From NCBI RefSeq assembly GCF_019431375.1, contig NZ_CP080267.1:620001-684000 (forward strand): DNA of 64,000 nucleotides, in the 5' to 3' direction. This document shows positions 46,554 through 55,625 of the stretch, one piece after another; within the stretch, counting starts at the first letter, position 1; every line of letters starts with the position of its first letter. The notes under the pieces were generated by a model. The model searched no databases, was not told where the DNA came from, and saw only the letters and a list, made by a program, of their open reading frames with translations. The stretch comes from Alcanivorax sp. (GTDB lineage: Bacteria; Pseudomonadota; Gammaproteobacteria; Pseudomonadales; Alcanivoracaceae). The position numbers and the translations under genes were made by a program.

Positions 46554-47387
46554 TCAGGTTTTGCGCCAACCCTGTTCGGCTTCCTCGGCTTTGCCATCTT
46601 CGGCCAGCTTGATCAGGTGGGCCTGCAAAGAGAACTGAGCCACACCGTGCAGGAATTCCGGCACGTCGTCGTAGACCACCTTCACCAGTACGCCCAGGGC
46701 TTGCGGGTTGCCCGATAGGGCATCCAGGACCTTGTCTTCACGTTTCTGTCGGTGCGCCAGGGTATGGCTGAGGGTCTCTTCCGGGTCGCTGATCACATCG
46801 CCATGGCCAGGAGCCATCATCGTGACACCGCGCTGCTGCAGTTTGCGCAGGGAGGCAAAGTAGGCCTGCATGGAACCGGAGGGTGGGGCGATCACTACAG
46901 TGGAGCCCTGGATCAGGTGATCGCCGGTAAACAGCATGCCATCATCACTGAGGTAGCACAGGTGGTTACCCACATGGCCTGGGGTTTCAATTACCTGTAA
47001 TGAAACGCCGCCGCAATCCACCCGGTCTCCCTCGGCCAACAGACGGTCTGACTGCCAGCTCTCGTCTTGTAGTCCATCATCGGGTACCGAGGGGCCCAGG
47101 CAACGAGCCCCGGTGGCTGCCACCAATGCCAGGGCGCCAGGGGAATGGTCTCGATGAGTATGGGTGACCACGATCTGCTCGATGGGCTTTCCCAGGGTTC
47201 GGGCAGCCTGCAGCAGAGCCTGCAGGTGTTCCTGATCCTCGGGGCCGGGATCAATGACCGTCAGACTATCCTTGCCAAACAGATAACTGTTGGTGCCTGG
47301 CCCGGTCATCATGCCCGGGTTACGCGCCAGAACCCGCCAGGCATGATCGCCAATCGGGGTAAGCTGGCCGGGAATCAGTGATGCCAT
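46554..47387 (-). CDS. Metallo-beta-lactamase fold hydrolase (LACTB2-like)
   Basis: A 277-residue MBL-fold hydrolase. The metal motif is THTHRDH (His76, His78, Asp80, His81), followed by GHVGNH, the bridging Asp in TGDHLI and the last His in APGHGD. A C-terminal helical domain, as in LACTB2-type proteins, ends the sequence. Family members act on RNA, thioesters or glutathione esters; the substrate cannot be told here. ATG 47387 has AGGAG five bases upstream and was preferred over the longer frame. Confidence 0.88.
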   Translation of the reverse strand: MASLIPGQLTPIGDHAWRVLARNPGMMTGPGTNSYLFGKDSLTVIDPGPEDQEHLQALLQAARTLGKPIEQIVVTHTHRDHSPGALALVAATGARCLGPSVPDDGLQDESWQSDRLLAEGDRVDCGGVSLQVIETPGHVGNHLCYLSDDGMLFTGDHLIQGSTVVIAPPSGSMQAYFASLRKLQQRGVTMMAPGHGDVISDPEETLSHTLAHRQKREDKVLDALSGNPQALGVLVKVVYDDVPEFLHGVAQFSLQAHLIKLAEDGKAEEAEQGWRKT

Positions 47388-47470
47388 AATGACTCCTGGG
47401 AGTTTGAAGGGCGCATTGTGACGATTCACCCGGCAGGATGCCAGCCTGGCAGCCTTCCAGGCCCTGCCTA

Positions 47471-47953
47471 CTACTTTTTCGGGTAAGCCAGCTTGTCGAT
47501 CGCATCCAGCTCCCAGCGATCCACCGGGGTGTCTTCGGGCGGATGGCGGCTGACCACGGCAAAGGGGTAGTCCTGACCGACGGGAACATACATCTGCAGA
47601 TCAATTGGCTGCTGGTAAATCACCGTGCATTCGCTTTCAGTCTCCGGGCAGGACAGGGCTCGTGCCTGGAGCGTTACCGCCGCCACATTCATTTCACTAC
47701 GATTGGCCAGGTTGCCGGTCAGGCGCACGCCGGATTCCGAGGCAAGACTTTCTTTCAATGTCACCACAATACCGTTCGGCGGGAGGCGCACCTGATCGTC
47801 CCGGCCACCATGCCAGACACCAACGCCAAGTACGATGAGGCCCGCCAATACCAGGCTAAGCACCAGATAGAAAGGTCGACGGCCCCATTGCCAGCTACCC
47901 CACAACAGCACGGTAACCGCGATAATGACAGTCAATACCAGTAATAGGCGCAT
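47471..47953 (-). CDS. Hypothetical membrane-anchored protein
   Basis: A 160-residue protein with two hydrophobic helices at the N-terminus (LLLVLTVIIAVTVLLW and FYLVLSLVLAGLIVLGVGVW). A soluble domain follows whose pattern (GVRLTGNLANRSEMNVAAVTLQARALSC) suggests a beta-sandwich of the FxLYD/extracytoplasmic type. Two cysteines (LSCPETESEC) could form a disulphide. AGGAGAA precedes the ATG. No family assignment. Confidence 0.7.
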   Translation of the reverse strand: MRLLLVLTVIIAVTVLLWGSWQWGRRPFYLVLSLVLAGLIVLGVGVWHGGRDDQVRLPPNGIVVTLKESLASESGVRLTGNLANRSEMNVAAVTLQARALSCPETESECTVIYQQPIDLQMYVPVGQDYPFAVVSRHPPEDTPVDRWELDAIDKLAYPKK

Positions 47954-48027
47954 TTATTCTCCTGAATTGCAGACCTCACACCCCCTGATTCATATAATCC
48001 CCGGAGTCATATGTAAAGGAGAAGGCC

Positions 48028-48801
48028 ATGCTGATTGTTGTCTCGCCGGCAAAAACCCTGGATTACGAGAGCGAATTGCCAACGCTGAAAACCACCCAGC
48101 CCCGTTTGCTGGATGATAGTGAGGTGTTGATCGAGCGGGCGCGCCAGCTTTCTCCGGCAGATGTCAGCAGCCTGATGAGCGTCAGCGACAAGATTGCGCA
48201 TCTCAATGTGGAGCGTTTTGCCCAGTGGCAGCGGCCCTTCAACAAGAGCAATGCCCGACCGGCAGCGTTCGCTTTCAAAGGCGACGTTTATACCGGCCTG
48301 GAAATCGATACCTTTACCGACAACCAGCTCAAGGAAGCCCAGAATTCCTTCCGCATGCTGTCAGGGTTATATGGTGTGCTGCGTCCATTGGACCTGATGC
48401 AGCCATACCGGCTGGAAATGGGCACGAAACTGGATAACCCCCGCGGCAAGGACCTCTATACGTTCTGGGGCGACATTATCACCGAACAGCTCAACAAGGA
48501 TATGAAAGCGGCGAAAACCGACGTACTGGTGAATCTGGCATCCAATGAGTATTTCAAATCCGTGAAGAAGAAAGCCATCGATGGCCGCATCATTGAGCCC
48601 GTATTTCAGGATGAGAAAAACGGCAAGTACAAGGTGATCAGCTTTTACGCCAAGAAGGCCCGGGGATTGATGGCGGCGTGGATCATCAAGAAAGGCATCA
48701 AGGATCCGGCAAAACTGCAGAATTTTGATGTGGCGGGTTATCGTTTCTGCGCGGCGGAATCGACAGCGGATAAGCCGGTATTTCGGCGGCAAGAACAGTA
48801 G
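48028..48801 (+). CDS. yaaA: YaaA peroxide-stress protein
   Basis: DUF328/YaaA family, 257 residues. It has the typical start MLIVVSPAKTLDYE and the blocks FKGDVYTGLEIDTF, LSGLYGVLRPLDLMQPYRLEMG and LASNEYFKSV. In E. coli YaaA, controlled by OxyR, lowers free iron and protects DNA during peroxide stress. A strong ribosome site (AAGGAGAAGG) precedes the ATG. The stop codon lies inside a REP-like palindrome. Confidence 0.95.
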   Translation: MLIVVSPAKTLDYESELPTLKTTQPRLLDDSEVLIERARQLSPADVSSLMSVSDKIAHLNVERFAQWQRPFNKSNARPAAFAFKGDVYTGLEIDTFTDNQLKEAQNSFRMLSGLYGVLRPLDLMQPYRLEMGTKLDNPRGKDLYTFWGDIITEQLNKDMKAAKTDVLVNLASNEYFKSVKKKAIDGRIIEPVFQDEKNGKYKVISFYAKKARGLMAAWIIKKGIKDPAKLQNFDVAGYRFCAAESTADKPVFRRQEQ

Positions 48802-48823
48802 GAGCGTCGCCAGCGACGCTCCT
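48800..48823. repeat. Near-perfect palindrome (REP-like)
   Basis: AGGAGCGTCGC (48800-48810) and GCGACGCTCCT (48813-48823) are perfect inverted copies with a two-base centre. It overlaps the yaaA stop and lies between convergent genes. It shares the AGGAGC head with the elements at 28406 and 46408. Confidence 0.7.
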
Positions 48824-48832
48824 GGAGCACGG

Positions 48833-49129
48833 CTAGTCTCTGTCTTCGAATTCGCTGCGGGCGGCAAGCAGGCCGGTTTTCAGGCCATCCCAGGCCAGCT
48901 CCACGCCGGCTTTGATGTCTTGCCAAGCATCCTCGCCATGGGATTCAAGCTTTTCCAGTTTCGCTTCCAGCGCGTCGCGGCGTTCTTCAATGTCAGCAAT
49001 TCTCTGCTTGGCTTCCGCGCGCCACTCTTCTCGTTTGTCGCCCAGCCTGGCAGTCAGCCGATCCAGCTGATAATCCCAGTCTTCCAGCTTCTGGCGAATG
49101 TTGTCGGCAAAATCCTTCTTGTCAGTCAT
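48833..49129 (-). CDS. Small coiled-coil protein
   Basis: A 98-residue, highly charged and almost wholly helical protein with heptad-like spacing (LEDWDYQLDRLTARLGDKREEW, IADIEERRDALEAKLEKLE). No membrane helix or cysteine is present. It resembles small hypothetical coiled-coil proteins found next to stress genes, and the universal stress gene starts 18 bases upstream in the same orientation. Function unknown. Confidence 0.75.
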   Translation of the reverse strand: MTDKKDFADNIRQKLEDWDYQLDRLTARLGDKREEWRAEAKQRIADIEERRDALEAKLEKLESHGEDAWQDIKAGVELAWDGLKTGLLAARSEFEDRD

Positions 49130-49146
49130 TGTGTGGTTCTCCTGAG

Positions 49147-50064
49147 TCAGGCTTGCCAGGGGCTCTGGAAGCCTTCGGGTTTGATCACCAGCACATCGGT
49201 GCTGGCACGGGTAATGACGGATTCTGCGGTGGCACCGAGCAGCAACCTTTCCGGAAGGTTGCGATGCACAGTACCGACCACCAGCACATCGATGTTTTGT
49301 TCATCACAATATCTGGCCAGTGTTGGCGCGACCGGGCCGGTCAGGATTGTCATCTGATCCTGGCCAAGTCCGTTGGCGGAGCCGAACTGCAGAAAGCGTT
49401 CGCGGTAGAACTCGCGGATCTTGTCCATTCCGCCGCTGTAATCGGGGATCGCTTCGCCCACCAGCAGAATCAGGCTGTCGTCCATTTCATCCAGCACATG
49501 GCAGGCTCGCAAGGTACCGCCTAGCTTGCTTGAAAGTTGGCCTGCGGCATCAAGCACCTCGATTGCCAGCGGATCATCCGGCTGCTCCTCGCTGCCCGGG
49601 TCCAGAGCGGCCAGTATTCTCGGGGAGGGCGACCACTGAGGGCCATGCACACACAGCACCGGGCAGGGCGCCTTGCGAATCAGTTGCCAGTCCCGGGGCG
49701 TAAACAGATGCCGGCGCAGACCGCTCTCTTCGCTGGTATGTACCACCAACATGGCGGGTTGCAGGCCAAGAATGCTGTCGCGCAGGGCCGCCATGCTGTC
49801 TTTGTGCCACAAAATGGAAAGCTCGCAGCCCTCACTGTCCGTCAGTTCGCCGATGCGCTTCTGCCAGGCTTTATGGATCTGTGCCCGGGCGGCGTTGCGG
49901 CGCTCCTGATCAACGCCAACGGCACGCAGCATGGCAGAGGAGTAGGCATTGACCAGAACATGCAGCGGCACCTGCCTGGCAGCAGCGATTTGTTGAGCCT
50001 TGTGCAACGCTGGCTGGGGTGCCTTCAGGTCACTGTCGAGAATGGCCAGAACGGGGGCAGTCAC
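49147..50064 (-). CDS. uspE: Tandem universal stress protein (UspE-like)
   Basis: A 305-residue protein with two Usp domains (about 1-145 and 148-300). The second keeps the nucleotide-binding pattern VVGTVHRN...LLGATAESVITRAS; the first is degenerate. This is the UspE-type tandem arrangement. The start is GTG 50064, overlapping the anr stop by four bases (GTGA), so the two are coupled. It is probably induced under low oxygen along with anr (inference). Confidence 0.88.
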   Translation of the reverse strand: MTAPVLAILDSDLKAPQPALHKAQQIAAARQVPLHVLVNAYSSAMLRAVGVDQERRNAARAQIHKAWQKRIGELTDSEGCELSILWHKDSMAALRDSILGLQPAMLVVHTSEESGLRRHLFTPRDWQLIRKAPCPVLCVHGPQWSPSPRILAALDPGSEEQPDDPLAIEVLDAAGQLSSKLGGTLRACHVLDEMDDSLILLVGEAIPDYSGGMDKIREFYRERFLQFGSANGLGQDQMTILTGPVAPTLARYCDEQNIDVLVVGTVHRNLPERLLLGATAESVITRASTDVLVIKPEGFQSPWQA

Positions 50065-50774
50065 AGGCTGGCCTCCAGGTTCTGCCGTTCACCGCAAAGG
50101 CTGCCACGATCCAGAATTTCCACTTCGCGACCTTCTACGCGCAGCCATTCATTCTGTTGAAAGCGGGTAAAGATACGACTGACGGTTTCCACCGCCAGCC
50201 CCAGATAGTTGGCGATGTCATAGCGAGACATGGGCAGGCGGAATATTCGCTCGCTGAGTCCGCGGCGTTGGTGGCGGGCTGACATGGACAGCAGTAGCGA
50301 GGCCACCCGATCGTCGGCATTTTTCTTGCTGAGCAGCATGTGCAGCTCGCGGTCAGAGCGAATTTCGTTGCTCATCAGACTGAAGAAATGGTGCTGCAGC
50401 GAAGGGATCCGTTGAGACAGCATTTCCAGCTTGGAGAAAGGGATCTCGCAGACCGTGGCGGTTTCCAGGGCCTTGGCATTGGAAACGTGGTGCGCAGTAC
50501 TGATGCCATCCATACCCAGCACTTCACCGGGCAGATAAAAACCGGTGACCTGTTCGTCGCCTTCATCGCTGAGCACATAGGTTTTCAGCGCGCCGGAGCG
50601 GACCGCATAGACCGCCTGGAAATCATCCGCCGCACGAAACAGGTGCTCGCCGCGCTTCAGGGGGCGCCCCCGGTGAATGATGCGATCCAGCTCGTCGAGC
50701 TGTGCCGGCGCCACTGCCAAGGGGAGGCAGATGGGGCTCAGACTGCAGTCATTGCAGGAAACATGTTGGGACAC
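50061..50774 (-). CDS. anr: Anr/FNR oxygen-sensing transcription regulator
   Basis: CRP/FNR family activator carrying an oxygen-labile [4Fe-4S] cluster. Ligand cysteines at residues 7, 10 and 16 (CNDCSLSPIC) plus Cys109 (ATVCEIPF) match FNR. The C-terminal helix-turn-helix has the FNR-type recognition segment AVETVSRIF (E-SR). The start is GTG 50774, preceded by GGAG, giving 237 residues. A TTG at 50807 would give 248 residues, but a -10-like TATACT (50820-50825, minus) puts transcription start almost on top of it. It sits at the end of the cco-hemN block and binds boxes found there. Confidence 0.94.
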   Translation of the reverse strand: MSQHVSCNDCSLSPICLPLAVAPAQLDELDRIIHRGRPLKRGEHLFRAADDFQAVYAVRSGALKTYVLSDEGDEQVTGFYLPGEVLGMDGISTAHHVSNAKALETATVCEIPFSKLEMLSQRIPSLQHHFFSLMSNEIRSDRELHMLLSKKNADDRVASLLLSMSARHQRRGLSERIFRLPMSRYDIANYLGLAVETVSRIFTRFQQNEWLRVEGREVEILDRGSLCGERQNLEASL

Positions 50775-50854
50775 GGTGCGACTCCGGTTGATAGCTGCGT
50801 AATGCAAATTTCACCTTGCAGTATAGGGCAGGGTGAACAACAAACGAACAAGAT

Positions 50855-52228
50855 TCAAATGATGCGACTGAAGCGATTTCTGGCCTCGTTCTGGGTATAT
50901 CTGTCAAAAGGCATCACCAGGGCTCGACTGACTAGTCTGCCCTGGTCCGTGATGACCAGCCGGTGCTTGTCAACGCGCACCAGTCCCTGGGCCTCAAACT
51001 CCACCCAGGCAGCCAGGGCGTCCACAAAATAGTCCGGAAAATTGATTTGCCACTGCTCACTGAACAGCTTCATGTCCACGTATAAGTCGCACAGTAATCG
51101 CATGATCAGGTCCCGGCGCATCTGATCGTCGCGATCCAGCACATAGCCCTGTTCTATAGTGGACTGGCCCTGGTCGATGGCTTCCGACCACTGACTTAAT
51201 GATTTCATGTTCTGGGCGTAAAGATTGCCAATCTGGCTGATGGCGCTGACGCCAAAACCCAGCAAGTCTGCATCGCCGTGCAGGGTGTAGCCCTGGAAAT
51301 TACGATGCAACAGCCCGTTACGCTGGGCCACAGCAATCTCGTCGTTTTCCAGGGCAAAGTGGTCCATGCCGATGAAGACGTAGCCGGCATCCTGCAGAAT
51401 GCGTCCGGCGCGCACGAACATGGCCAGCTTCTCATCCGGGCTGGGCAGTGCCATGTCCGGAATCTGGCGCTGGATCTTGAAGCGCGCCGGCAGGTGGGCG
51501 TAGTTGTAGAGCGAGATGCGGTCCGGCCGCAGGTCGGCAATCTGCTCAAGGGTTCTGGCCATGCTGGACTCGGACTGCCAGGGCAGCCCGTAAATCAGAT
51601 CGGTATTGATGGATTTGAAACCGAAATCCCGCGCCCATTCCATGGTCTGACGAATCATTTCGTAGGGCTGCACGCGATTGACAGCCTGCTGCACACGCAA
51701 ATCCAGGTCCTGAACGCCAAGGCTGATACGGTTGAAACCCAGGCCACGCAGCAGCCCTAAGCGGGCCTGATCCACGGTACGCGGATCAATCTCGATGGCA
51801 TAGTCGCCACGGTCGTCTTCGCGCAAGGTGAAGTGCCGGGCCATGTAGTAGACCAGCTCGGTGATCTGGGCGTCACTGAGAAATGTGGGGGTGCCGCCAC
51901 CCCAATGGATCTGGGTCACCGGTCGCTGGCTGTCCACTTGTTCGGCACGCCGGCCGATTTCCTGCTTGAGACGTTTCAGGTATTCCGCCGCCCGACTGCG
52001 ATTGGCAGTGACGATACGGTTGCAGGCGCAGTAATAGCAGACGGTGCTGCAGAAGGGCACGTGCACATACAGGGAGAGCGGCCGGCGAGCCGCATTACCG
52101 GCCTCGACGGCCCGGGCATAATCCGCCTCGCTAACTTCCTCATGAAACTGTGGGGCAGGGGGGTAAGAGGTGTAACGCGGTCCCGGACCGCCATACTGGC
52201 TGATCAAGGTTTTGTCCCAGGTGGCCAC
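50855..52228 (-). CDS. hemN: Oxygen-independent coproporphyrinogen III dehydrogenase
   Basis: Radical SAM enzyme that decarboxylates coproporphyrinogen III without oxygen, supplying haem for the cbb3 oxidase at low oxygen. The 457-residue protein has the cluster motif CxxxCxxC at Cys60, Cys64 and Cys67 (PFCSTVCYYC). It also has the glycine-rich GGGTPTFL and the HemN-specific C-terminal region. An Anr/FNR box lies about 60 bases upstream. It is placed between the cco accessory genes and anr, as in pseudomonads. Confidence 0.96.
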   Translation of the reverse strand: MATWDKTLISQYGGPGPRYTSYPPAPQFHEEVSEADYARAVEAGNAARRPLSLYVHVPFCSTVCYYCACNRIVTANRSRAAEYLKRLKQEIGRRAEQVDSQRPVTQIHWGGGTPTFLSDAQITELVYYMARHFTLREDDRGDYAIEIDPRTVDQARLGLLRGLGFNRISLGVQDLDLRVQQAVNRVQPYEMIRQTMEWARDFGFKSINTDLIYGLPWQSESSMARTLEQIADLRPDRISLYNYAHLPARFKIQRQIPDMALPSPDEKLAMFVRAGRILQDAGYVFIGMDHFALENDEIAVAQRNGLLHRNFQGYTLHGDADLLGFGVSAISQIGNLYAQNMKSLSQWSEAIDQGQSTIEQGYVLDRDDQMRRDLIMRLLCDLYVDMKLFSEQWQINFPDYFVDALAAWVEFEAQGLVRVDKHRLVITDQGRLVSRALVMPFDRYTQNEARNRFSRII

Positions 52229-52284
52229 ACTCTCTCTCCTGTTGAGTGGTTTTGCCCATTATGGCTGGCCGCGAAGGGTCAATG

Positions 52285-52298
52285 TTGACCTGGATCAA
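52285..52298 (-). promoter_or_regulatory. Anr/FNR box upstream of hemN
   Basis: Minus strand TTGATCCAGGTCAA, against the consensus TTGAT-N4-ATCAA (one mismatch). It ends 57 bases before the hemN ATG. It overlaps the stop codon of the upstream TauE/SafE-like gene. Confidence 0.85.
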
Positions 52299-53071
52299 GT
52301 GTCGGAATGATGGTGCTGATGTGACGGGGAGAGTGCAGGCGGCATAGCGCCATGATGACCGGTATGCGTCCCCTGGCTCATGGACCAGGCTTGCCAGAAG
52401 AACACCAGCGCCAGCATCAGGGTCAGCAGCGCCGCCACTTTTGGCCAAGGTCCGGTCCGGAAACGCTGCAGCTGCGAAGCGATAACCCCGGTGGTGGCCA
52501 CCGGCATCACGGTGACAGCGCCGAAGCAGAGCATCACCAGGGCGCCCGCCAACGCGGTGCCCGAGGTAATGGCCAGGGCCAGCGCCGTATAGACCAGCCC
52601 GCAGGGAAGCAGCCCCCATAATCCGCCCAGCGCCAGGGCTTTTGCCGGGTGATCCACCGGCAGCAAGCGGCGGGTCAGAGGTTGCAAGCGGCGCCACAAC
52701 CCGGTGCCTATACCTTCCAGTTTTTTCAGTAGCACGCCGCGCCCCAGCAGATAACCACTGAGCAGCAACATCAGCACACCGGACAGGGCAAGACCAATGG
52801 CCATGGAAGGGCCGGGTAGCCACTCCAGCAGGACCTTTCCCAGCGCGCCGGCCAGGCTGCCGAGCACCACATACGTCGACACCCGGCCGGCACCGAACAA
52901 CAACTGCCAGCCCCACAGGGATTTCCCCTGGCGGCGCTGTTCAGGAATCGAAAAGGTGAGGGCACTGCTGATGCCGCCACACATGCCGATACAGTGAACG
53001 CTGCCGGCGCTAGCTAAAAGGAAAGCGCTGGCCAGCAACGCCAACAGAGATTCCGGTGCTTCCGGCATCAT
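52295..53071 (-). CDS. TauE/SafE-like (COG2836) membrane protein, His-rich tail
   Basis: A 258-residue membrane protein of the COG2836 type, with the N-terminal SVHCIGMCGGISSAL motif and six or seven helices. It includes the LWGLLPCGLVYTALALA segment; the paired Cys and Met residues suggest metal handling. The tail is His-rich (GTHTGHHGAM, then HQHHHSDT). The gene overlaps the ccoS stop by ATGA and is commonly found between ccoS and hemN in related bacteria. It is likely to help metal supply to the oxidase; that is inference. Confidence 0.86.
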   Translation of the reverse strand: MMPEAPESLLALLASAFLLASAGSVHCIGMCGGISSALTFSIPEQRRQGKSLWGWQLLFGAGRVSTYVVLGSLAGALGKVLLEWLPGPSMAIGLALSGVLMLLLSGYLLGRGVLLKKLEGIGTGLWRRLQPLTRRLLPVDHPAKALALGGLWGLLPCGLVYTALALAITSGTALAGALVMLCFGAVTVMPVATTGVIASQLQRFRTGPWPKVAALLTLMLALVFFWQAWSMSQGTHTGHHGAMPPALSPSHQHHHSDT

Positions 53072-53274
53072 GACTCCCGATCGCTGTCGTCATTGGTGGC
53101 GTCTTTGCGGGTGCTTGAACGGCCCTTTCTCTGCTCCCGGTCTTCAAACACCACTCGCCAGGAGGCATTGTCCAGATCATCAAACTGATCCTTGCGCAGG
53201 GCCCAGAACAGGGCCCAGATGGCACCGGCCAGAAACAGTAATGCCAGCGGAATCAGCAGGAGGACGATTTCCAT
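53068..53274 (-). CDS. ccoS: cbb3 oxidase maturation protein CcoS
   Basis: A 68-residue protein with one N-terminal membrane helix (MEIVLLLIPLALLFLAGAIWALFWA, about 3-25). The CcoS signature follows: KDQFDDLDNASWRVVFED. A charged tail ends it. ATG 53274 overlaps the end of ccoI by 22 bases. Needed for cofactor insertion into cbb3 oxidase in other bacteria. Confidence 0.93.
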   Translation of the reverse strand: MEIVLLLIPLALLFLAGAIWALFWALRKDQFDDLDNASWRVVFEDREQRKGRSSTRKDATNDDSDRES

Positions 53275-55625
53275 CGGGTAACTCGCATTGCGTTGAGGGT
53301 GACCAGCAGCGAACTGGCAGACATGCCCAGCGCCGCTGCCCAGGGGGGAATCCAGCCGGCCACGGCAAAGGGAACCGCCAGCAGATTGTAGAGCAGGGCC
53401 CAGGTCAGGTTCTGGCGGACCGTGCGCTGGCAAAGGCGTGCCAACGAGGTCAGAGCGGGCAGGGCATACAAGTTGTCCTTGAGCAGATACAGCCCCGCCG
53501 CCCGCTGCGCCAGGCTGGTGGCATTGGCGGTGGCCACGGACACATCCGCAGTCAGCATGGCCTGGGCATCATTGATGCCGTCACCGACCATCATTTGCGG
53601 GCCGGCCTTTTGCAGCTCCGTGAGCCAGCGGGTCTTGTCGGCGGGCTGCATGCCGGCATGCCATTCCTCCAGCGACAATGCCAGGGCAACCGGCGCGGCG
53701 GCGGCTTCGTTGTCGCCGGTGGCCATGCGCACGCTCAAACCCTGTTCGCGCAGCGCCCGGGTTACGGCAATGCTTTCCTCACGGAGACTGTCCTGCAGCC
53801 ACAAATACAGCTGTACCGTGCCATCACCGCTCAGCTGCAGGCAGGTGGTGCCCGGGCGTGCCTGATGTGGTGCGCCACTGATTCGCCATTGCTGCCCCTG
53901 AAGTCTGCCACTGATACCGTTGCTATCCGGCTGGATGGCAGTGACCAGGGGATTGCGTGCAATGTCCCGGAAAGCCTGCGCCAGCGGGTGAGGGTTGTTC
54001 CATTCCAGGGCAGCGACAATGGCAAGCAGATCGGCGGTTGGTTTGTCACAGACCGCCTGCGTGTCTACCAGCGAGAAACGCCCCTGTGTCAGGGTGCCGG
54101 TCTTGTCGAAAAGTACTCCGCCAAGCTGTGGTAAGCGCAGCAGCTGGCGAGGTGATGCCACCAGCACCCCTTCGCGCAGGGCTGTACCCAGCGTCGCCGA
54201 GAGTGTTAACGGCACTGCCAGCGCCAGTGCGCACGGGCAGGTAATCACCAGCACCGCCAGGGTATGATCAAAGGCCTCGCCCGGCCCAGCAGGCCAGTGC
54301 CATACCAGTGTGAAGGTGGCCAGCAACAGAACGGCGCCGGTGAACAGCGGCGCGATGCGGTGCCAGTCACGGATTACATCCAGCCGTTCGCGGCTGGCCA
54401 GTTCCACCTGCTCGGCGATACGGGCAATCTGGCTGTGGTCGGCGGCGCACTCTGCCTCCAGAGTAATGGAGCCTTCCTGCAGCCGGGCACCAGCCACCAG
54501 GCGGGAATCCGTTCCCCTGGTTACCGGCAGGGATTCACCGGTCAGAGCGGCTTCATCAAAAGTGCCATGACCCTCGACGATGCGCCCATCCACCGGCACC
54601 ACATCACCCTGAATCAGCAGCACCCGGTCGCCGGCTACGACCTGCCGCAGGCTGACCCACTGCGGCTGATCACCACTTAGGCGTCGCACCGCACGGGGCA
54701 GGGTATCGCCGAGCCTCGCGTAGCCGGCATAAATCGCCTGGCGCTGACGGTGTTCCAGCCAGCGACTTATCAGCAGGAAGAAAACGAACATGGCGGCGGA
54801 ATCGAAGTAAACGTGGCTGCCGCCAGTGAACATGGCCACCAGGCTGCCACCCCAGGCCAGAAAAAGGGCCAGGGCGATAGGGGCATCCATGGTCAGGCTG
54901 CCATTTCGCAGCCCACGCCAGGCGCCCTGAAAGAAAGGCCAACCGGCATAGAACACCACCGGGGTTGCGACAAAAAAACTGGCCAGGCGGAAAACCCATT
55001 CATACACCGCATCCGCGCCGTCGAAGACACCGATATACAAGGCCATGGAATACATCATGGCCTGCATGGCACCGAGGCCGGCCAGGATCAGCCGGCCCAA
55101 CAAACGTTTGTGTTCGCGGCGGTTGGCCGCGCTGGCAGCAGGATCGCCGGGCAAGCTGACGCCATAGCCCAGCTGCTGGATACGGCGGGCGGTTTCCCTG
55201 GCTTGCGGTGCCCCCTGGTAGTCCACCGTTAGTGTCATGCCCGCAAGATTGACGCTGGCGCGGCTGACCCCCGGTTGTGAGGACAGGGCTTTTTCGATCA
55301 GCCAGCTGCAGGCAGCACAGGTGAGGCCACTGAGTTGCAGCTGCAGTCGTTCGCCGTCCGGCAGCGGCGAACAGTGTGGTGCGAGCAGGTCAGGAATCTC
55401 GAACAGGGCCAGATCCAGTTCCGCGCGGCGCGCATCCGGCGCCGGGGCTTCGTCCTGTCGAATCCGGTAATAGTCATCCAGCCCCATGCCATAAATGGTT
55501 TCGATGGCGGCAGCACATCCCGGGCAGCAGGCATCACGGCTTCCCTCAGGGGTGCGGGCGGAGAAGGCGCCAGGCGGCGCAGGTTGTCCGCAGTGCCAGC
55601 AGGGTGGTGTGAGGCTCTGGTTCAT
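53253..55625 (-). CDS. ccoI: Copper-transporting P1B ATPase CcoI (FixI)
   Basis: Exports copper across the inner membrane for the CuB site of cbb3 oxidase. The 790 residues include an N-terminal Cys-rich segment (CWHCG...CCPGC) and a heavy-metal domain with Cys103-x2-Cys106 (LTCAAC). Eight predicted helices include the CPC motif (TCPCALALAVPLTL). TGES, DKTGTLT, the HP locus (NNPHPLAQAF) and GDGINDA are all present, so it should be active. It overlaps the ccoH stop by ATGA. Confidence 0.95.
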   Translation of the reverse strand: MNQSLTPPCWHCGQPAPPGAFSARTPEGSRDACCPGCAAAIETIYGMGLDDYYRIRQDEAPAPDARRAELDLALFEIPDLLAPHCSPLPDGERLQLQLSGLTCAACSWLIEKALSSQPGVSRASVNLAGMTLTVDYQGAPQARETARRIQQLGYGVSLPGDPAASAANRREHKRLLGRLILAGLGAMQAMMYSMALYIGVFDGADAVYEWVFRLASFFVATPVVFYAGWPFFQGAWRGLRNGSLTMDAPIALALFLAWGGSLVAMFTGGSHVYFDSAAMFVFFLLISRWLEHRQRQAIYAGYARLGDTLPRAVRRLSGDQPQWVSLRQVVAGDRVLLIQGDVVPVDGRIVEGHGTFDEAALTGESLPVTRGTDSRLVAGARLQEGSITLEAECAADHSQIARIAEQVELASRERLDVIRDWHRIAPLFTGAVLLLATFTLVWHWPAGPGEAFDHTLAVLVITCPCALALAVPLTLSATLGTALREGVLVASPRQLLRLPQLGGVLFDKTGTLTQGRFSLVDTQAVCDKPTADLLAIVAALEWNNPHPLAQAFRDIARNPLVTAIQPDSNGISGRLQGQQWRISGAPHQARPGTTCLQLSGDGTVQLYLWLQDSLREESIAVTRALREQGLSVRMATGDNEAAAAPVALALSLEEWHAGMQPADKTRWLTELQKAGPQMMVGDGINDAQAMLTADVSVATANATSLAQRAAGLYLLKDNLYALPALTSLARLCQRTVRQNLTWALLYNLLAVPFAVAGWIPPWAAALGMSASSLLVTLNAMRVTRWKSSSC

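Noticed and set aside
50775..50807. TTG start giving anr 11 extra residues
   Set aside because: A -10-like TATACT is only about 13 bases upstream, leaving no leader for a ribosome site; GTG 50774 has GGAG upstream. Not fully excluded.
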